From the NCBI GenBank assembly GCA_963717125.1, contig CAVQVG010000017.1:62001-126000 (forward strand): a stretch of 64,000 nt of DNA, read 5' to 3'. Positions 13,448 to 22,232 of this stretch are shown piece after piece. Position numbers and translations under genes: made by a program. Origin of the DNA: RYN-230 sp963717125. GTDB lineage: Bacteria; Actinomycetota; Actinomycetes; Streptosporangiales; Streptosporangiaceae. The number at the start of each line of letters is the position of its first letter. Within the stretch, counting starts at the first letter, position 1. A model generated the notes under the pieces. The model was not told where the DNA came from. It was given only the letters and a program-made list of their open reading frames with translations, and made no database searches.

Positions 13448-13960
13448 ATGCGTAATCGATGGTGGGCGCCCGCTGGTCTGGCCAGCCTCGCCCTGATCGC
13501 CGCCGCGTGCGGCAGTTCGGCGCCGTCCAGTTCGTCCGGCAGCAGTCCCTCAGCTTCCTCCGCGGGCACGACGTCCACGTCCAGTTCGGCGCTCAAGACA
13601 GCCAAGATCGGCGGGGCCACCGTGCTCACCAACGCCAAGGGCTTCACGCTGTACTCGTTCGCCCCGGACACGTCAACCAAGTCCAACTGCAACGGGTCCT
13701 GCACCCACTACTGGCCACCGGTCAAGGGCCCGGCCACGGCCGGTGCGGGCGTGACCGGCAAGCTGACCGTGATCACCCGGTCCAACGGGTCCAAGCAGGC
13801 CGCCTACAACGGTCACCCGCTGTACACCTACGTCGCCGACACCGCGCCCGGGCAGGACAAGGGCAACGGCCTCAACCTGTCCGGCGGGGTGTGGCACGTG
13901 GTCCCGGTGTCCGGCTCGGCCGCGCCAGCCTCCAGCTCGTCTGGTGGCGGCGGGTACTGA
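13448..13960 (+). CDS. Secreted-repeat lipoprotein
   Basis: 170 residues. A lipobox (LIAAAC, Cys about 21) ends the signal peptide, followed by a Ser/Thr-rich linker. Two copies of the 'secreted repeat of unknown function' module follow (COG4315 type): TNAKGFTLYSFAPDT, CNGSCTHYWPPVKGP, then NGHPLYTYVADTAPGQ, GVWHVV. AGGAGAATGCA is the RBS. The protein is anchored to the outer face of the membrane. The role of the family is unknown; redox or envelope functions have been proposed. The next gene encodes a membrane protein ending in the same module. Confidence 0.85.
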   Translation: MRNRWWAPAGLASLALIAAACGSSAPSSSSGSSPSASSAGTTSTSSSALKTAKIGGATVLTNAKGFTLYSFAPDTSTKSNCNGSCTHYWPPVKGPATAGAGVTGKLTVITRSNGSKQAAYNGHPLYTYVADTAPGQDKGNGLNLSGGVWHVVPVSGSAAPASSSSGGGGY

Positions 13961-13990
13961 TCCGGCCCCCGAACAGAAGGCGGGCGCCGC

Positions 13991-14860
13991 ATGACCCGAA
14001 CGCTATCTCTGCAACGCACCCAGTCCTGGCAGCTCGTGCTCCGGGTGGCGGGAGCAGGCCTGCTCTTCGCCGCCGGAGCCATTCACCTCGATCTGTACCT
14101 GACCGGTTACCGGACGATTCCGACTATCGGCTGGTTGTTCCTGCTCCAGGTGATCGCGGCTTTCGGCCTGGCCGTTGTGGTGCTGGTAACCGGTAGCCGG
14201 CTGGCCGCCGCCGCGGGCGCCGGGTTCGCCGTGGCCACGCTGGCTGGCTACCTGCTGTCGATCTGGGTCGGGCTGTTCGGGTTCACCGAGGTGCGCACTA
14301 CGGCCGGAATCGTCGCCGGGATCATCGAGGTAGCCGCGTTCGCCGTGCTCGCCTTCATCGTCGTGGCGCCGGTCGCGGGGCAGCCCGCTAGTGCCTCGCC
14401 GCTGGACCGTCTCGTGGCCGCCATCCCAGCGCCCCGAGCGCTGATCGCCGGGGTGTCCGTCCTCGCGCTGGTGCTGCTCGGCGTGGCGGCGGGCACGGCG
14501 GGCAGTTCCAGCACGGTCGCGTCCAGCGGCAGCCTGAAGGTGGAGCGGATCGGCGGGGCGAGCGTGCTGGCCAACGCCAAGGGCTTCACGCTGTACTGGT
14601 TCGCGCCGGACACCGCCAGCAAATCGGTGTGCAACGGGTCCTGTGCTGTCTACTGGCCGCCAGTCAAGGGCCCGGCGACGGCCGGACCGGGTATACCGGG
14701 CAAGCTCGGCACGATCAAACGGGCCGACGGCTCGACCCAGGCGACCTACGACGGCCACCCGCTGTACACCTACATCGGCGACCACGCGCCCGGCCAGGCC
14801 CGCGGCAACAATCTCAACCTCAACGGGGGGCTCTGGCACGAGGTCACGACGTCCGGTTAA
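13991..14860 (+). CDS. Polytopic membrane protein fused to a secreted-repeat domain
   Basis: 289 residues. Four hydrophobic helices (about 16-38, 44-64, 72-92, 100-122) are followed by a fifth at about 149-168. The C-terminal 120 residues then repeat the module of the upstream lipoprotein almost word for word (NAKGFTLYWFAPDT, CNGSCAVYWPPVKGPATAG, DGHPLYTYIGDHAPGQ, GLWHEV). The pair probably arose by duplication of the repeat module and acts together outside the membrane. The 30-base gap suggests one transcript. Function is unknown. Confidence 0.8.
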   Translation: MTRTLSLQRTQSWQLVLRVAGAGLLFAAGAIHLDLYLTGYRTIPTIGWLFLLQVIAAFGLAVVVLVTGSRLAAAAGAGFAVATLAGYLLSIWVGLFGFTEVRTTAGIVAGIIEVAAFAVLAFIVVAPVAGQPASASPLDRLVAAIPAPRALIAGVSVLALVLLGVAAGTAGSSSTVASSGSLKVERIGGASVLANAKGFTLYWFAPDTASKSVCNGSCAVYWPPVKGPATAGPGIPGKLGTIKRADGSTQATYDGHPLYTYIGDHAPGQARGNNLNLNGGLWHEVTTSG

Positions 14861-14926
14861 CCGCGCTGTGTCAGGCTGGTCTTGGCCATCCTGGCGTTTG
14901 GGGGCGCGGAACTGGAGGACTGCCTC

Positions 14927-15364
14927 ATGTCTGACGGCGCACGCAGTGGCACGGTGCAGGAACTGGACGAGGCCGAATGCCTGCGCCTGGTCGCGGGCCA
15001 GGAGATCGGCCGGATCGCCTACAACGGGCCGACCGGCCCCATGGTGCTGCCGGTGAACTACCGGCTGTTCGAGGGCAGCGTCGTATTCCGCACCGCCCAG
15101 GGCAGCGCCATGGACGAGGACCTGACGACCGGGATCGAGGACGCGGAATACCTGATCGCGTTTGAGATCGACGAGCTGTACCCGGCCCGCCGGGAGGGCT
15201 GGACGGTGCTCATCCACGGATCGGCGCACCACGTCACGGACGAGGACGAGGAATTGGACGTGGCCGAGGCCGGGGTGACCCCCTGGGTGAGCAGTGTCCG
15301 GGACCTGTACATGCGGATCCGGCCCACGCACATCGCCGGCCGCCGGATCAGCCACCCCGGCTGA
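14927..15364 (+). CDS. Pyridoxamine 5'-phosphate oxidase-fold protein
   Basis: 145 residues from the ATG at 14927, preceded by GGAGG with an 8-base spacer; a TTG 45 bases upstream lacks an RBS. The split-barrel signatures are LRLVAGQEIGRIAYNGPTGPMVLPVNY, VVFRTAQGSAM, IAFEIDELYPARREGWTVLIHGSAHHVTD and IRPTHIAGRRI. This type is common in actinobacteria, often with flavin or F420, and is frequently part of dormancy-type regulons. Its stop overlaps the convergent kinase gene by 17 bases. Confidence 0.88.
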   Translation: MSDGARSGTVQELDEAECLRLVAGQEIGRIAYNGPTGPMVLPVNYRLFEGSVVFRTAQGSAMDEDLTTGIEDAEYLIAFEIDELYPARREGWTVLIHGSAHHVTDEDEELDVAEAGVTPWVSSVRDLYMRIRPTHIAGRRISHPG

Positions 15365-16562
15365 CCGCGCCGCCCGGGCCGCGTTCCGGTTCCGCGGGGA
15401 CCGGCAGCAGCGGCAGCCGGACCGTGAACGTGCTGCCCTTGCCCTCCTGGCTGTCCACGGCGATGGTCCCGTTGTGCGCGTCCACGATGGCCTTGGCGAT
15501 GGTCAGCCCCAGGCCGGTGCCGGGTATCACCTGCCGGGTGGCCGACGCGGACCGGAAGAAGCGCTCGAAGATCCGCTCCCGGTCGGCGGCGGGGATGCCG
15601 ATGCCGGTGTCGGCCACCGCGAGCACCGCGTGGTCGTCGTCGCTGCCCACGCTGACGTCGATCCGGCCGCCCTCCTGGGTGAACTTCACCGCGTTAGAGA
15701 TCAGGTTGCCGAGCAGCTGGGCGATCCGGGTCGGGTCGGCCGCGAACATGGGCGCGCCGCCGCCGCTCAGGGCCAGGCTGATGTTCTTGCGCTGGGCTTC
15801 CACCCGCATCTCCGCCACCGCCTCGGCCGCGATGACAGCCAGGTCGGTGCCGCGCAGTTCCATGGCCAGCTGCCCGGACTGGATCCGGGACAGGAACAGC
15901 AGGTCGCCGACCAGGCGCAGCAACCGCTGGGCGTTGCGCTCGATCACCTCGGCGAAGTGATCCGCGTTCAGCCCCTTGGACCGTTCGTCCCGCAGCAGCG
16001 CGATGTAGCCGATGATCGAGGTCAGCGGGGTGCGCAGCTCGTGCGAGACCAGGCCGATGAACTCGTCCTTCAGCCGGTCCAGCTCGCGCAGCTGCTCGTT
16101 CTGCGCGCTCAGCTCCTTGGCCTGCTGGGCCAGCGTGTCCTCCGCCCGGATTTGCCCGGTGACGTCGCGGGAGATGCCGAACGTGCCGATGATCTGGCCG
16201 CGCGTGTCCAGCAGCGGCATCTTGGTGGTGGACACCCAGGCGTCCGCCCGGCCGCTGTACGTCTCCCGTTCCAGCTGCCCGGCGATCGGCTCGCCGGTGC
16301 GCATGATCCGCTGCTCGTCGGCGAACGCGGCCGCCGCGTGCTGGCTGCTGAACACGTCGAAGTCGGTCTTCCCCATCAGCTCGTCGGCGCTGCGGCCCGG
16401 CGCGTACGCGGCCAGCCAGCCGTCGCTGACGAACAGGAACCGGCTCATCAGGTCCTTGAAATAGACCCGTTCCTCGGTCGCTGACAGCAGGTTGCGCATG
16501 CAGATGAGTTTGAGCTCGCGCAGCTCCTCGGGTTCGGGCCCGTCCGGCGGTTGCAGGCTCAT
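15348..16562 (-). CDS. PAS-domain sensor histidine kinase
   Basis: 404 residues from the ATG at 16562; a TTG 9 bases upstream is less likely. A PAS domain (about 20-140, ending in IIGTFGISRDVTGQ) senses an unknown signal. There is no transmembrane segment, so the kinase is cytosolic. HisKA carries the phospho-acceptor His174 in FIGLVSHELRTPL. The ATPase domain shows the N box (LGNLISNAVKFT), G1 (VADTGIGIP), F box (ERIFERFFRS) and G2 (GTGLGLTIAKAIV). No response regulator is adjacent, so it is an orphan. It converges with the PPOX-fold gene with a 17-base overlap of coding ends. Confidence 0.93.
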   Translation of the reverse strand: MSLQPPDGPEPEELRELKLICMRNLLSATEERVYFKDLMSRFLFVSDGWLAAYAPGRSADELMGKTDFDVFSSQHAAAAFADEQRIMRTGEPIAGQLERETYSGRADAWVSTTKMPLLDTRGQIIGTFGISRDVTGQIRAEDTLAQQAKELSAQNEQLRELDRLKDEFIGLVSHELRTPLTSIIGYIALLRDERSKGLNADHFAEVIERNAQRLLRLVGDLLFLSRIQSGQLAMELRGTDLAVIAAEAVAEMRVEAQRKNISLALSGGGAPMFAADPTRIAQLLGNLISNAVKFTQEGGRIDVSVGSDDDHAVLAVADTGIGIPAADRERIFERFFRSASATRQVIPGTGLGLTIAKAIVDAHNGTIAVDSQEGKGSTFTVRLPLLPVPAEPERGPGGAVSRGG

Positions 16563-16885
16563 CGTGGCCAACGCACCCCCCGAAGCAGCCGCGGATGATG
16601 AGCGTGGGCGCGGGGGGCCCCTCTTGCGGTATCTCCCCAGTTCAGCTCCGCTAAACCGGCCCGAAACCAGGCTAGAACGGCGGATTCGCGCTGACCAGGC
16701 AGGTGCGGGGACACCGGGAGGGGTCCGCCTGGTGTCCCCGCGGCCGGTCAGGCTGGCCGGTCAGGCCGCCGTGCCGCTGCCCAGCCGGGCCGCACGGCGG
16801 CCCAGCCCGGTGCCGGCCCGCAACGCGGCCGCCTCCCGGGCGGCCCGGATGGGCCTGGTGGCGGCGGCCGACTTAGGCTGCTCCC
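16563..16885. other. Intergenic region between divergent genes
   Basis: This stretch lies between the divergently transcribed kinase and DUF5996 genes. It holds the hairpin at 16705-16741. A minus-strand frame ending at 16761 (RRAARLGSGTAA) has coding-like G/C at third positions but no usable start, so I do not call it. Promoters for both flanking genes must lie here, but I cannot assign boxes. Confidence 0.4.
16705..16741. terminator. Perfect 11-bp inverted repeat
   Basis: GCGGGGACACC (16705-16715) pairs with GGTGTCCCCGC (16731-16741) around a 15-base loop. It lies upstream of both divergent genes, so it could be an operator or a leftover terminator rather than an active one. Confidence 0.4.
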
Positions 16886-17809
16886 ATGCCCGCGAACTGG
16901 CCTGCGTGCTCTTATGAGGACTGGCAGGCGACCTGCGACACTCTGCACGCGCACACCCAGGTGCTGGGCAAGCTGGCCGTCCGGCTGGCCCCGCCCGAAC
17001 CCGAGCTGCAGCACGCCGCGCTCCGGCTGACCGCCCGGGGCTGGGAAACCGCCCCGCTGCCGGCCCCGGATGGCTCCGGCGCCCTGGTCGTCGCGCTCGA
17101 CCTGCACCGGCATGAGGCGGTCGTGGAGCACTCGGACGGCCGGGCTGGCCGGGTCCCGCTCACCCCCAACCGCCCGGTTGGCGACGTCACCCAGGAACTC
17201 CTGGCCGCCGTCCGCCGCCTCGGCGGCCCGGTGGACATCAATCCGGCCCCCCAGGAAGTCCCCTGGAGCATCCCGCTCGACACCGACACCGAGCACCGCA
17301 GCTACGACCCGGCCCAGGTCGGCTCCTACTTCGCGGCCGCCACCCAGGCCGCCCTGGTGCTGGCCGCCTACCGCGCGCCCTACCGCGGCCGGTCCACCCT
17401 GGTCAACGCCTGGTGGGGCTCGTTCGACCTGGCCGTCAGCCTGTTCTCCGGCGCTCCCGCCGACCCGCCCTCCACCGACTTCATCATGCGCAACGCGATG
17501 GATTCGCAGGAAGTCGCGGTGGGCTGGTGGCCCGGTGACGGCAGCCGGTACCCGCGCGCCGCGTTCTACACCTACGCGCATCCCGCTCCGGACGGCTTCG
17601 ACTCGCTGACCCTGTCCCCGCCCGCCGCCCACTTCGACTCTTCGCTCGGCGAGTACATCCTGGACTGGGACGACGTGCGCACCGCCGCCGACCCGTTCGC
17701 GACGGCACTGGAGTTCGCCCGGTCCGCGTTCCGCCAGTCTTGTGCCGCCTGCGCCTGGGACCCCGCCCTCGCGGCCACCGCCGAGGGCAAGCCACCGCCA
17801 GTTCGCTGA
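16886..17809 (+). CDS. DUF5996-family protein
   Basis: 307 residues with the family pattern: WPACSYEDWQATCDTLHAHTQVLGKLAVRLAPPEPELQHAAL at the start, TARGWETAPLP, DLHRHEAVVEHSDG, VPWSIPLDTDTEHRSYD, LVNAWWGSFDLAVSLFSG, MRNAMDSQEVAVGWWPGD and AFYTYAHPAPDGF. There is no signal peptide or membrane segment. Function is unknown; conserved Trp, His and Asp residues could form an active site. It stands alone. Confidence 0.88.
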   Translation: MPANWPACSYEDWQATCDTLHAHTQVLGKLAVRLAPPEPELQHAALRLTARGWETAPLPAPDGSGALVVALDLHRHEAVVEHSDGRAGRVPLTPNRPVGDVTQELLAAVRRLGGPVDINPAPQEVPWSIPLDTDTEHRSYDPAQVGSYFAAATQAALVLAAYRAPYRGRSTLVNAWWGSFDLAVSLFSGAPADPPSTDFIMRNAMDSQEVAVGWWPGDGSRYPRAAFYTYAHPAPDGFDSLTLSPPAAHFDSSLGEYILDWDDVRTAADPFATALEFARSAFRQSCAACAWDPALAATAEGKPPPVR

Positions 17810-17834
17810 GGGGACGGCGTGCGGCTCCCGGCCG

Positions 17835-18272
17835 TCAGCTTGAGCCAAGTTCAGCCGGGGCGAGTGCTACCCCGGCGGCGCTCGCGCCGGCCCGCAGACG
17901 GCGGTCCCAGGCGGCGAGGATCAGACCAGGGTCGCTGAGCGCGAGCGCGCTGGCCAGGTGGACGGCATCCGCCCCGCGCAGTGCGTACTGTGCGGCGAGC
18001 TGGCCGGCTTGCCGCTCTACCGGCCGGGTCAGTTCCACCGGGCGGGTGGCTGGCCAGTACTCCTCCCACGCCTGTTCGGCAGCGGCCAGGCCGTCGCTGT
18101 CCAGGTCGTGGTTACGCCCGGCCGCAGCCAGGGCGGCCCGGACCTCGGGATAGGCCAGCCGGCTGGCCACCGCCGCGTCGCACCCATCCCACAGTTCGGC
18201 CGCCAGGTCGCTGCCGACTTCCTGGACCAGCAATTTCACCAGGGCACTGGAGTCGAAGTAGACGAGCGCCAC
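17835..18272 (-). CDS. VapC-type PIN-domain toxin
   Basis: 145 residues. PIN-domain acidic residues are visible: Asp7 (VYFDSSALVKL), Glu43 (YPEVRAAL), Asp102 (RGADAVHLASAL) and Asp123 (AAWDRRL). These bind Mg2+ for RNA cleavage in VapC ribonucleases. It follows the antitoxin gene by six bases, the standard toxin-antitoxin order. Its RNA target is unknown. Confidence 0.9.
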   Translation of the reverse strand: MALVYFDSSALVKLLVQEVGSDLAAELWDGCDAAVASRLAYPEVRAALAAAGRNHDLDSDGLAAAEQAWEEYWPATRPVELTRPVERQAGQLAAQYALRGADAVHLASALALSDPGLILAAWDRRLRAGASAAGVALAPAELGSS

Positions 18273-18278
18273 CGGGGG

Positions 18279-18542
18279 TCAGTCCCGCTGCCCGCTGACG
18301 AGGTCGGCGACCGGACGACGGGAACGTGGGCGCTGCCGCCCAGACGCGACAGGCCGCTGTGCCCGATCGGGCCGCCCAATGACACCTTCGGTGGTCAGCC
18401 GCTCGATCGCGGAGGTCGTTTCGAGCCCGAGCAGCCGGGCGACGGGGAAACCACGGTCAGTAATGATGACCTCGGTCCCTTCACGGACTCGCTCCAGCCA
18501 GTCGCTCAGGTGCGCCCGCAGGTCAGTGATCGCGACATCCAT
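18279..18542 (-). CDS. Phd/YefM-type antitoxin of the VapC-like toxin
   Basis: 87 residues. The N-terminal half, MDVAITDLRAHLSDWLERVR followed by EGTEVIITDRGFPVARLLG, is the Phd/YefM DNA-binding fold. The basic, proline-rich tail would wrap the toxin. TACACT lies 7 bases before the ATG, so a leaderless or nearly leaderless transcript is likely. A repeated TGTACA motif upstream is the probable autoregulatory operator. Confidence 0.88.
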   Translation of the reverse strand: MDVAITDLRAHLSDWLERVREGTEVIITDRGFPVARLLGLETTSAIERLTTEGVIGRPDRAQRPVASGRQRPRSRRPVADLVSGQRD

Positions 18543-18551
18543 ACCATGGAG

Positions 18552-18581
18552 TGTACAACAAGAGCCTTAGCGACTTGTACA
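18552..18581 (-). promoter_or_regulatory. Inverted TGTACAA repeat, candidate operator of the toxin-antitoxin pair
   Basis: TGTACAA (18552-18558) and TTGTACA (18575-18581) form an inverted repeat 10-40 bases upstream of the antitoxin start. On the minus strand TACACT (18555-18550) would be the -10 box within it. Autorepression by antitoxin or complex is the rule for such pairs. Confidence 0.5.
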
Positions 18582-18706
18582 GCTCCGGTACCTAGCCGTA
18601 GTACTGTCCCGGCCGGGCGCGTATCCCCGTGTTCCGCAACATCCGCGGTCCTGCGGCCTCGCCGCTGGCTGGTCAGCAGGCTGTCTGGGACGGGTGGGTT
18701 GGCTGG

Positions 18707-19479
18707 TTAGCCTAGCTGGCTGATGTGGCGGATGATGTCTTCGACTGGGCGGTCCTGGGTGAGCTGGATGTCGTCGACGACTGCACCGTCGCGGAGCCGG
18801 ATGAGCCGTTCGGCTCTGGCGGCGATCTGCGGGTCGTGGGAGGCGAGGATGATTGTCATGTCGTGTTCGGCGCGGAGCCTGGCGAGCAGGTCGAGGATGC
18901 CGGCGGCGGTGGCGGAGTCGAGGTTGCCGGTGGGCTCGTCGGCGAGCAGCAGCGCGGGGGTGTTGATCAGGGCGCGGGCGATGGCGATGCGCTGCTGTTC
19001 GCCGCCGGACATCCGGGCGGGCAGGGACCGTTCCCGCCCGGCCAGGCCGACGGCTGCCAGCAGGCCCCTGGCGCGGTCGCTTTTGTCCCAGCGGGTGCGG
19101 TACGGCAGGACGGGCGCGATGATGTTGTCCAGGGCCGTGAGTCCGGGCAGCAGGTTGTAGCGCTGGAAGACGAAGCCGACGGTGCGCCGGTAGTCGGCCT
19201 GGGCGGCGCCGCGCAGCGCGGTGACCTCGGTGCCGTTGCTGATGATGGTGCCGGAGTCGGGCCGTTCGATCGCGCCGATCATGTGCAGCAGCGTGGACTT
19301 GCCCGAGCCCGAGGCGCCGGTCAGCGCGACGAACGCGCCCGCCTCGATGGTGAAGGTGACGTCATCGGCGGCGGTGACCTGCCCGGGCCGGTGCCGGTGC
19401 CGGTGCCGGTGCCGGTGCCGTAGCGTTTGCACACGCCGCGCAGCTCGAGCGCGCCGTCGCCGGGGGCACTAGCAGCCAT
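18707..19479 (-). pseudogene. ABC transporter ATPase (MacB/LolD type) with a frameshift
   Basis: The ATG at 19479 opens MAASAPGDGALELRGVCKRYGTGTG, the usual start of an ABC ATPase. The rest lies in another frame: Walker A GASGSGKST, Q-loop VFQRYNLLP, signature MSGGEQQRIAIARAL, Walker B LLLADEPTGNLD and H-loop ILASHDP. The frame change falls at the CCCGGG run near 19383-19386, right after a GT-coding hexamer repeat, and one missing base explains it. If real, the protein could start only from the GTG at 19432 and would lack its first strand. The gene follows the permease by five bases, and the pair makes up an exporter-like system. It could be a sequencing error. Confidence 0.7.
19387..19420 (-). 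repeat. Hexanucleotide repeat (GCCGGT), 5.7 copies
   Basis: Five full copies plus four bases of GCCGGT encode a Gly-Thr run in the ATPase N terminus. Unit length is a multiple of three, so copy-number change alone cannot switch the frame. Confidence 0.85.
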
Positions 19480-19483
19480 GTCG

Positions 19484-22159
19484 TTACTCCTCGGCTAGCA
19501 GCTGGGCGGTGGGCAGGCGGCGCAGTAGCGCGGCGGGCAGCAGCGCGGCCGCGGCGGTGATGATGATCCCGGCCGCCACTGCGGCGGCCGCGATGGCCAG
19601 CAGCCGGGCGGGCAACTGCCCGGCGAACCAGGCCGCGGCCCCGAGCCCGAGCCCGGCGCCGGCCAGCGAGCCGACCACCCCGATGAGCGTGCCCTCGGTG
19701 ATCACCAGCCGGGCCAGCGTGGTGTCGTGCCAGCCGAAGCTGCGCATGGTGGCCAGCTCGGCCGCGCGTTCTGTGATGTTCAGGAACACCACGTCGGCGA
19801 CGGCCAGCACGCCGAGGGCGATCGTCGCCCCGGCCGCGACGTAGTTGACGCTCCTGACCTGAACGGCGACGGCGTCGCCGAGCAGCGATCCGACAACCAC
19901 GCCGCGGAAGGCGACGGTGACGGCGGTCAGCATCGTCAGCGCGGCGATGCCCACGGCCAGGCTGGCCACCCCGGTCAGGGTGCGGCCGGGGGTGCGGGCC
20001 ACGTTGAGCAGCGCCAGCGAGGTGATGCCGCGGGGCTGGTGCGCGCGGCCGGCCGCGACTACCGGCGGCCGGACCGAGCTGACCGGGTCGGCCCGGGCGG
20101 CCAGCCAGGCCGGTGCCAGGCCGGCCACGACGGCCACCGCCATCGCGACGGGCACCGCCAGCAGCGCCCGTCCGGGCGAGGCGTGCAGGCCCAGCCCGGC
20201 CGCTACCGGCACCGCGATGGCTGCCGCCAGCAACCCGGCGACCAGCCCGATCCCGGCCAGCTCGCCCAGCGCGGTGGCGAACAGCCGCGACCGGCGCCAG
20301 CCGACTGCGGCGAGCACCCCCAGCTCGCGCCGCCGGCCGCGCACCGCGGCGGTGGCGGCGTTGCCGACGAACAGCACGCACACCACCAGGATCAGCGTGA
20401 ACAGCGCCAGGCTCGTCTTGTCCACCGCGTTCAGGATCGCCACCGCCACGCCCTTTTTCACCCAGTTCTCGGACAGGGTCAGCGGCGGTGGCCCGAACCT
20501 GCCCGCGGGCAGGTCGATGGTCTCCGGGGATGGCGAAGAGCCGGCCACCACGTCCACGTCCAGGCCGGTACGCTGGGCGATTTGCTGCGCGACCGCGTTG
20601 ACACGCTCCCGCGACAGCGCGTTCGGCCCGGTAACGCCCGCGACCCGGACCCGGATCACGCTGATCGGATCAGCGGCCGGCACGTGGCGGTAGGCCAGGC
20701 TGTCCAGCTTCGGCAGCGCCGACAAGGTGGTGATCAGGTTCACCGGCTGGCTGACCAGGCCACCCAGGTTCTGGCTGGGCAGGAGGTCGCCCCCGTGTAG
20801 TGCCCGGCGGCTGACCGCGGTGGCCGGGACCGCGGTCACCGGCTGGTAGGCGCCCAGCGGCACCCGCGACAACGGGGCAAACGACCTGATCCTGGCCTGG
20901 TCAAAGACACCAGAGATCTTGATTAGGGCGACCGGCAAGTAACCGCCCGGCGTGACGTGCGAGGTCACCGTCCGGTACTGGCTGTTGTCGTCGTCCATGG
21001 CGACCGAAGCCAGGCTGCCGGTGACCCAGACCGACGGGCGGTTGACCACCTGACGCGGTGCCAGCGCTCCGGCCGGGGTGCGCTGGTAGTCCACCGGGCC
21101 GACCGACCAGTAGCCGGCGATGGCGGTGCCGGTGTAGTTCTCCTCGGAAGCCGTCCCGGGTCCCTTGAGCACGGCGTTGTAGGCCTGCTGGCCCGTGGTG
21201 CGCACGGTGGCCACCGTGCGGCCGGGCGCCGACGCCTGCGCACTCTTCCAGGCAGCGTTCATGTCAGGCTTCGCGGCCGGTGCCGCTAGCTGCTGCACGC
21301 TGGTCTGCGCGTACTCGCTCATGCCACTGGCGGAGGAGGCCAGTACCGGCAATAGCGGGCCGGAGCCGCTCTCGTGCTCGGTCAGGTACCGGCCGGAGAC
21401 AACCGCCTTGTTCAGCCCGTCCAGTTTCGCCTCGGCGGCCGGGTCGATAGCCGCGATCAGCACCGGGACGCTCCACTCGACGAAGTAACCAGCCGCGGTG
21501 TTGCTGACCCCGCCCGGGGACGGCGGCATGCCGTTGCCGTTCACCCGGGACCAGCACAGTGCGTAAGACTGCGCGGCCGTGCCGAACGGGTTCGTTCCCG
21601 GCGGCAGGGTGCTGACCGGCCCGCATGACGAACGCAGACCCGCGGTGCTGGGACCGAGGGCGAGTCGTCGCGGCGTCACGTACAGGTATCCCGGCGGCTG
21701 GGGCACGCGGCTGACGCCGTTGTCGCTGACCCAGGTGGTGGAGATCCGGTACAGCCGGGAGCCGGACCGGCCTAGCGCGGCGGGGGGCACCGGCTTGAAT
21801 GTCAGGGCATTGAGCTGCGCGTAGCCGACCATCGCTATCGGCGCGGCGACCTGGACCCCCGGGATCTGCTGGATCTGGTGGTACTGCGCCATCGTGATCC
21901 CGCCATAGATGCCCGACAGGAAGTCCGGCTGCACGGTGCCGGTCCGGGTCTCCTGCGCGGTCCTGGCGCCCTTCGGCCGGACCAGGATGTCGTAGGCGGG
22001 CTGGAAGTTCGCCGACACCGCGCCGGTCGTGCGCAACTGCGCCGTCCGCGACGCCGCGGTGAGCACGGTGAACGCGGCCGCCGCGACCAGCACCCCGGCG
22101 ATCAGCGCCAGCGTGCGGGCAGGGCGGAACCGCGCTTGCCACCAGGCGAGCCTGCCCAT
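19484..22159 (-). CDS. FtsX-like ABC transporter permease
   Basis: 891 residues. One N-terminal helix (about 16-38) is followed by a large extracytoplasmic domain of about 550 residues. Then come helices of a first FtsX domain (about 590-700) and, after RTPGRTLTGVASLAVGIAALTML, a second set ending in LRRLPTAQLLAEE. This layout is typical of MacB/LolC/E-type machines, which act on envelope substrates rather than as importers. It is followed by the ATPase gene and lies divergent to the PadR gene, whose operators cover its promoter. The substrate is unknown; drug, peptide or lipid export is plausible. Confidence 0.9.
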   Translation of the reverse strand: MGRLAWWQARFRPARTLALIAGVLVAAAAFTVLTAASRTAQLRTTGAVSANFQPAYDILVRPKGARTAQETRTGTVQPDFLSGIYGGITMAQYHQIQQIPGVQVAAPIAMVGYAQLNALTFKPVPPAALGRSGSRLYRISTTWVSDNGVSRVPQPPGYLYVTPRRLALGPSTAGLRSSCGPVSTLPPGTNPFGTAAQSYALCWSRVNGNGMPPSPGGVSNTAAGYFVEWSVPVLIAAIDPAAEAKLDGLNKAVVSGRYLTEHESGSGPLLPVLASSASGMSEYAQTSVQQLAAPAAKPDMNAAWKSAQASAPGRTVATVRTTGQQAYNAVLKGPGTASEENYTGTAIAGYWSVGPVDYQRTPAGALAPRQVVNRPSVWVTGSLASVAMDDDNSQYRTVTSHVTPGGYLPVALIKISGVFDQARIRSFAPLSRVPLGAYQPVTAVPATAVSRRALHGGDLLPSQNLGGLVSQPVNLITTLSALPKLDSLAYRHVPAADPISVIRVRVAGVTGPNALSRERVNAVAQQIAQRTGLDVDVVAGSSPSPETIDLPAGRFGPPPLTLSENWVKKGVAVAILNAVDKTSLALFTLILVVCVLFVGNAATAAVRGRRRELGVLAAVGWRRSRLFATALGELAGIGLVAGLLAAAIAVPVAAGLGLHASPGRALLAVPVAMAVAVVAGLAPAWLAARADPVSSVRPPVVAAGRAHQPRGITSLALLNVARTPGRTLTGVASLAVGIAALTMLTAVTVAFRGVVVGSLLGDAVAVQVRSVNYVAAGATIALGVLAVADVVFLNITERAAELATMRSFGWHDTTLARLVITEGTLIGVVGSLAGAGLGLGAAAWFAGQLPARLLAIAAAAVAAGIIITAAAALLPAALLRRLPTAQLLAEE

Positions 22160-22232
22160 CAGCGCACCCCTCGCTTGCCCGTGCCCGTCCCCGGGGGCTG
22201 GCAGCGGCCGGGGGCTGCGACTATGCTCACTC

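Noticed and set aside
16748..17848. Long minus-strand ORF opposite DUF5996
   Set aside because: It is composition-driven shadow reading; the plus-strand frame has the conserved family pattern and codon bias.
19387..19420. Phase-variable switch by hexamer copy number
   Set aside because: The unit is six bases, so gain or loss of units keeps the frame.
19387..19432. His-Arg repeat (HRHRHRHR) N terminus as a real metal-binding start of the ATPase
   Set aside because: It is the out-of-frame reading of the Gly-Thr hexamer repeat. The proper ABC N terminus lies in the neighbouring frame from the ATG at 19479.
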